This document shows positions 60,448 through 64,000 of a stretch of 64,000 nucleotides of DNA, piece by piece. Source of the stretch: Cetobacterium sp050033475 (GTDB taxonomy: Bacteria; Fusobacteriota; Fusobacteriia; Fusobacteriales; Fusobacteriaceae); the NCBI RefSeq assembly GCF_050033475.1, contig NZ_CP188321.1:1-64000 (forward strand), written 5' to 3'. The notes under the pieces were generated by a model. The model saw only the letters and a list, made by a program, of their open reading frames with translations. It ran no database searches and had not been told where the DNA came from. The position numbers and the translations under genes are program-made. The number at the start of each line of letters is the position of its first letter. The first letter of the stretch is position 1.

Positions 60448-61944
60448 CTATAAATATAAAGATGCTAACTTTAAGATTTCTTCCTGTGACGTTTTTTGAG
60501 TCTCTACAATTCCAGCAAGTCTTCCATTGCTCATAACTAAAATTCTATCTGTAATTCCAAGTAATTCTGGCATTTCAGAGGAAATAATTATGATTCCCTT
60601 ATCTTTATTTGCTAAATCAAGCATCAACTGATAAATTTCATATTTAGCTCCAACATCGATCCCTCTTGTAGGTTCATCAAGCATTAGAATATCAGGTTCA
60701 GTTAGTAACCATCTACCTAATATAACTTTTTGTTGATTTCCACCTGAAAGGGTTCCAATTGAAGTTCTATGACTTGGAGTTTTTACCCTCATGGAATCAA
60801 TAACCCATTGAGTATCAGTTTTCATATTACTATTATCTAAAAGCCCCAATTTATTTTTATATTTATCTAAATTAGAAATTAAGGAATTAAATTCTATATT
60901 TAATTGAGAATAAATTCCAGTGGCTCTACGCTCTTCTGTAACTAAAGCAAAACCATTTTTTATAGCTTCCAAACTTGTGCTATTGCTCAAAGTTTTTCCG
61001 TGTAAAAGAATCTCTCCTTGGGCTTTTTCTCTAATTCCAAAAATAGTTTCTAAAATATCAGTTCTTTTAGATCCTACAAGACCTGCTATTCCAAGAATCT
61101 CTCCTTTTTTAAGTTGAAAAGAAATATCCTTTATAGAATTAGTATCCTTTGCAGATAAATTTTTTATTTCTAAAATAGTTTCCTTAGGAATATTTGTTTT
61201 TGCAGGGAATCTTTGAGTTAATTCCCTTCCAACCATCATTCCAATAATTTCATCTGTAGAAACACCGTCGAGACTTTTTGTTCCAACAAATTGACCATCT
61301 CTTAAAACTGTTATTTCATCACAGATAATAGAAATTTCTTCCATTTTATGAGAAATATATACAATACCACAATTTTTTTCTTTTAGCTTTTTAATAATCT
61401 TAAAAAGATGTGCAACTTCCTTTTCAGTAAGAGAGGAAGTAGGTTCATCCATAACTATAATTTTAGAATCATAGGAAAAGGCCTTTGCAATTTCAACCAT
61501 TTGCATTTGAGAAACAGATAGAGTTGAAACCTTTGCTTTAGGATCGACAGCTATATCCAATTCATCAAATATTTTCTTCGTATCATCATACATCTTTTTA
61601 TGATCGATAAATACCCCTTTAACAGGATAACGTCCAAGCCACATGTTGTCCATAACAGTTCTTTGAAGAACCTGATTTAATTCTTGGTGAACCATTGAAA
61701 CACCGTTTTCTAAGGCGTCCTTAGAAGAGACAAAATTAATTTCTTTTCCATCTAATAAAATTTTACCAGTATCCTTAGCATAAATTCCAAAGAGACATTT
61801 CATAAGAGTGGATTTTCCAGCTCCATTTTCTCCCATTAAAGCATGAACTGAACCTGGTTTAATCTTAAGAGAAACATTATCTAAAGCCTTAACCCCCGGA
61901 AAGGATTTAGATATATCAATCATTTCAAGTAAATATCTTTCCAT
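60448..61944 (-). CDS. mglA: Galactose/methyl-galactoside ABC transporter ATPase MglA
   Basis: A tandem ATPase of 498 residues with two ABC domains. Domain 1 has Walker A GENGAGKST and signature VSTLSVSQMQMVEIAKA. Domain 2 is degenerate at Walker A (GLVGSKRTDIL) but keeps the signature LSGGNQQKVILGRWL, as usual for sugar ATPases of this type. ATG 61944 is 5 nt after AAGGGG and is preferred over GTG 61950. A stem-loop separates it from mglB. Confidence 0.94.
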   Translation of the reverse strand: MERYLLEMIDISKSFPGVKALDNVSLKIKPGSVHALMGENGAGKSTLMKCLFGIYAKDTGKILLDGKEINFVSSKDALENGVSMVHQELNQVLQRTVMDNMWLGRYPVKGVFIDHKKMYDDTKKIFDELDIAVDPKAKVSTLSVSQMQMVEIAKAFSYDSKIIVMDEPTSSLTEKEVAHLFKIIKKLKEKNCGIVYISHKMEEISIICDEITVLRDGQFVGTKSLDGVSTDEIIGMMVGRELTQRFPAKTNIPKETILEIKNLSAKDTNSIKDISFQLKKGEILGIAGLVGSKRTDILETIFGIREKAQGEILLHGKTLSNSTSLEAIKNGFALVTEERRATGIYSQLNIEFNSLISNLDKYKNKLGLLDNSNMKTDTQWVIDSMRVKTPSHRTSIGTLSGGNQQKVILGRWLLTEPDILMLDEPTRGIDVGAKYEIYQLMLDLANKDKGIIIISSEMPELLGITDRILVMSNGRLAGIVETQKTSQEEILKLASLYL

Positions 61945-61970
61945 AAACACCCCTTAAATAACGAAAATAA

Positions 61971-61991
61971 AAGAGGGGATTATCCCCTCTT
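61971..61991 (-). terminator. Stem-loop between mglB and mglA
   Basis: AAGAGGGGA pairs with TCCCCTCTT around a 3-nt loop, followed on the minus strand by TTTATTTTC. It lies 16 nt after mglB and probably causes partial termination or protects the mglB message, giving more binding protein than ATPase. Confidence 0.7.
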
Positions 61992-62007
61992 CATATTAGA
62001 AATAAAA

Positions 62008-62991
62008 TTACTTCTTAAACTGATCAAGGTTATCCTTATCAACACCAACATAAGGAACTCTAACTACTCTATCTTTTATAACCCATTTAGTTCCTTCTGC
62101 AGGTTTCTTTCCATTTCCAAGGTTTCTTGTTATTTCAAATACAGCTTTAGCTTGATTAGCTCCATCGTTAAGTACAGTTCCAGCCATTTCTCCGCTATCG
62201 ATTAAAGCCACAGCTTCAGCTAAGGCATCTACTCCAAATACTGGTATTTCAGGTTTTCCATTAGCTCTTAGAGCTTCAATTGCTCCCATTGCCATACCAT
62301 CATTATTAGCAATAACCATTTCTATTTTATTTCCATTTGGACCAGATAGCCAAGCTTCTGTTTTATCCTTAGCCATTGCAGCATCCCACATACCTGTATC
62401 CATATGTAATTCTTTAGTTTTTATTTTATAATTATCATTTAAAGTTTTTATAACATAAGTTGTTCTAGCTTCGGCATCTGGATGTCCAGGCTCTCCTTTT
62501 AATAGAACATATTGGATAACACCATCTTTATTTAAATCCCACTCAGGATGAGCTTTCCAATGTTTTGCTATAATTTCCCCTTGAATAACACCAGATTCTT
62601 TAGAGTCTGTTCCCACATAATAAGCTTTATCATAACTTTCCATAGCTTTTTTAGATGGTTCCTTGTTGTAAAATACAACTGGAATATCTTCAGCCTTAGC
62701 TTTAGCTATTACAGTTTCTGCCGCTGCAGGGTCAACTAAGTTTATTGCTAGGGCATCTACACCTTTAGCTATTAAAACATCAATCTGATCATTTTGTTTT
62801 GATTGGTCATTTTGAGAATCGTTCATCATTAATGTAACATTTTTATCGGTAGAGGCATTTTCTTCAATTGCTTGTCTAACTGTAGCCATAAAGTTGTCGT
62901 CATATTTGTAAACTGTAACTCCTAACTTAGTTTTTCCAAAAGCAACTGTAGAAATAGTAAGTGCTGCTAACATTATAGAAAATTTCTTCAT
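62008..62991 (-). CDS. mglB: Galactose/glucose-binding periplasmic protein MglB
   Basis: The periplasmic substrate-binding protein of the Mgl importer, 327 residues. A signal peptide (IMLAALTISTVAFG) is followed by LGVTVYKYDDNFMATVRQAI and the sugar-binding series MNDSQNDQSKQNDQID, INLVDPAAAETVIAKA, VVFYNKEPS, YVGTDSKESG and NNDGMAMGAIEAL, as in E. coli MglB. The mature N-terminus starts near KTKLGV. It is the first gene of mglBAC, behind a strong promoter. Confidence 0.95.
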   Translation of the reverse strand: MKKFSIMLAALTISTVAFGKTKLGVTVYKYDDNFMATVRQAIEENASTDKNVTLMMNDSQNDQSKQNDQIDVLIAKGVDALAINLVDPAAAETVIAKAKAEDIPVVFYNKEPSKKAMESYDKAYYVGTDSKESGVIQGEIIAKHWKAHPEWDLNKDGVIQYVLLKGEPGHPDAEARTTYVIKTLNDNYKIKTKELHMDTGMWDAAMAKDKTEAWLSGPNGNKIEMVIANNDGMAMGAIEALRANGKPEIPVFGVDALAEAVALIDSGEMAGTVLNDGANQAKAVFEITRNLGNGKKPAEGTKWVIKDRVVRVPYVGVDKDNLDQFKK

Positions 62992-63034
62992 GTGATATAC
63001 CCCCGATTATTTTGTTATAAACTAATACACTAGG

Positions 63035-63062
63035 AGTATACCCCGAAAGTTGAATATGTCAA
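63035..63062 (-). promoter_or_regulatory. Promoter of mglBAC
   Basis: On the minus strand TTGACA (63057-63062), 16-nt spacer, TATACT (63035-63040). Confidence 0.75.
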
Positions 63063-63079
63063 TAGTATTTCAAAAAATA

Positions 63080-64000
63080 TTACCAGCTTCCGCCTCCGCC
63101 TCCACCAGCTCCACCACCAGAACTACCTCCACCCATAGATGAAGAACCCCCACCAAAGTTGCTTGGCGTCTTAGGTGCAGAAAGCATGGAGTTATTTAAA
63201 TTTGCCATGGAACGATTTAAAGAATTTATTAAAATCATTGTTGTAAAAATATCTGTTCCATAGGAACCTGTATACCATTCAGGTGGAGAAACTGATAGAT
63301 CCGAGAATTTCTTAGCCCATTTATCACTTACTCCTAGAACAATGGTATAAGGTAATATATTATAAAAATAATCTGGATTTTCATCTAAAAGCATTTCTAA
63401 TTTAGGTTTTTCTGCTGTAAATAAAAACTTTTTAAATCCTAAAATTCTTCCAAGAATATAATTTCCATATTCAGTTCTAGCTTTAATTTTATCGCTGAAA
63501 TATAAACTTATTACAGAGGCAATAACTCCTAAAATTATTTCCTTACTTAGAGATAAAATATTAGGTTCTCCTAAATATGAAAAATAAAATATAATTATTC
63601 CAATGATAAATAATGGGAAAAGTTTAGTAAGTCCCATTAATTTAAAACTTTTGTAAGTGTATAATTCTTTTTTATTTAAAACAATTTCTGTTTCTAATAT
63701 TTCTGCAGATTTATCTATATGTTTATAAAAAACATTTTTCAACTGACTAATTTTTATAGAAATTCCATTATCTCCATAAAGAAATAATGTGTTAAATAGA
63801 TAAAGTTCAAATTCTTTATCTGTTTTAATTTTATCTACAATTTTAATAATTTCCATATCTCCTTTGGTATCTACAATTTTAATATAGCCCTTATCAGCCC
63901 AATAAAAAATCATAGAAGTAATATCTCTTGGAGAAATTCTTCCCTTTGCATAATAACCTAATTCAGAAGGAGTTAAATTATCCGGTGGATAAAATTCAAT
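63080..64000 (-). CDS. DUF2207 family membrane protein, C-terminal part (cut by window edge)
   Basis: Partial gene whose 5' end lies beyond position 64000. The frame stays open to the edge, and the edge residues (FYPPDNLTPSELGYYAKGRISPRDI) already fit the family, so the ATG at 63913 is not the true start. Features are a winged-helix-like stretch (MIFYWADKGYIKIVD), two hydrophobic segments around residues 110-160 of the visible part, and a C-terminal glycine-rich tail ending GGGGGGSW, typical of DUF2207/YciQ-type proteins. Its biochemical role is unknown. Confidence 0.82.
   Translation of the reverse strand: MEFYPPDNLTPSELGYYAKGRISPRDITSMIFYWADKGYIKIVDTKGDMEIIKIVDKIKTDKEFELYLFNTLFLYGDNGISIKISQLKNVFYKHIDKSAEILETEIVLNKKELYTYKSFKLMGLTKLFPLFIIGIIIFYFSYLGEPNILSLSKEIILGVIASVISLYFSDKIKARTEYGNYILGRILGFKKFLFTAEKPKLEMLLDENPDYFYNILPYTIVLGVSDKWAKKFSDLSVSPPEWYTGSYGTDIFTTMILINSLNRSMANLNNSMLSAPKTPSNFGGGSSSMGGGSSGGGAGGGGGGSW

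Noticed and set aside
1..64000. CRISPR arrays, insertion sequences, prophage genes, integrases
   Set aside because: No regularly spaced direct repeats, transposase, integrase or phage structural genes were found on either strand.

Overview
The window is very AT-rich bacterial chromosome with tightly packed genes, strong Shine-Dalgarno sites and TTGACA-N17-TATAAT promoters. It combines an outer-membrane efflux system, a beta-barrel-like surface protein and diderm-type exports with a clostridial-style amino-acid-fermenting metabolism. That mix points to Fusobacteriota (for example Cetobacterium, Fusobacterium, Ilyobacter or Psychrilyobacter). This placement is inferred from gene content, not from a marker comparison. 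No phage, insertion sequence, CRISPR array or replication origin was seen.

Layout. 1-9.5 kb: tRNA-Asp, then a complete leftward glycine reductase operon in the classical order grdX-trxB-trxA-grdE-grdA-grdB-grdC-grdD. It includes two selenoproteins read through in-frame TGA codons (GrdA residue 45, GrdB residue 343), and a sodium:alanine/glycine symporter gene lies upstream. 9.7-13.1 kb: a GntR/UTRA regulator, a cytosolic Cys-type sulfatase and its radical-SAM maturase. 13.1-25 kb: a MATE pump behind a MerR-type promoter, HU, a split transketolase, a siroheme sulfite/nitrite reductase, a TudS-like protein, an outer-membrane protein, PPDK and YvcK. 25-36 kb: ROK sugar kinase, M18 peptidase, a tripartite drug efflux operon, Fe-alcohol dehydrogenase, UvsE and a debranching enzyme. 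36-40 kb: a tyrosine decarboxylase/tyrosine-tyramine exchanger pair. 40-52 kb: transport genes, four of them behind RNA switches or attenuators: a yybP-ykoY (Mn2+) riboswitch before a P-type ATPase, a leader-peptide attenuator before putP, a fluoride riboswitch before a CLC-F exporter and a guanine riboswitch before a purine permease. 52-64 kb: small membrane and sugar genes, recA, an M42 peptidase with a cysteine-free MsrA-like protein, the mglBAC galactose transporter and the C-terminal part of a DUF2207 protein cut by the window edge.

How it fits together. The cell appears to live on peptides and amino acids. M18 and M42 peptidases, an alanine/glycine symporter, PutP and an NSS transporter supply substrates. 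Glycine reductase turns glycine into acetyl phosphate using electrons from the thioredoxin pair. Tyrosine decarboxylation gives proton-motive force and acid resistance. Sugars enter through a GlcNAc/glucose-type PTS and the Mgl system.

The most interesting unexplained items are: (1) a complete attenuator with a 19-residue peptide ending in three proline codons before the Na+/proline symporter gene; (2) an orphan consensus promoter followed about 100 nt later by an intrinsic terminator in a convergent gap, which looks like a small RNA gene; (3) a secreted MsrA-fold protein with no cysteine at all; (4) terminator-like hairpins inside the grd operon; and (5) a glycine-reductase TrxB that lacks the usual NADPH-binding motifs.
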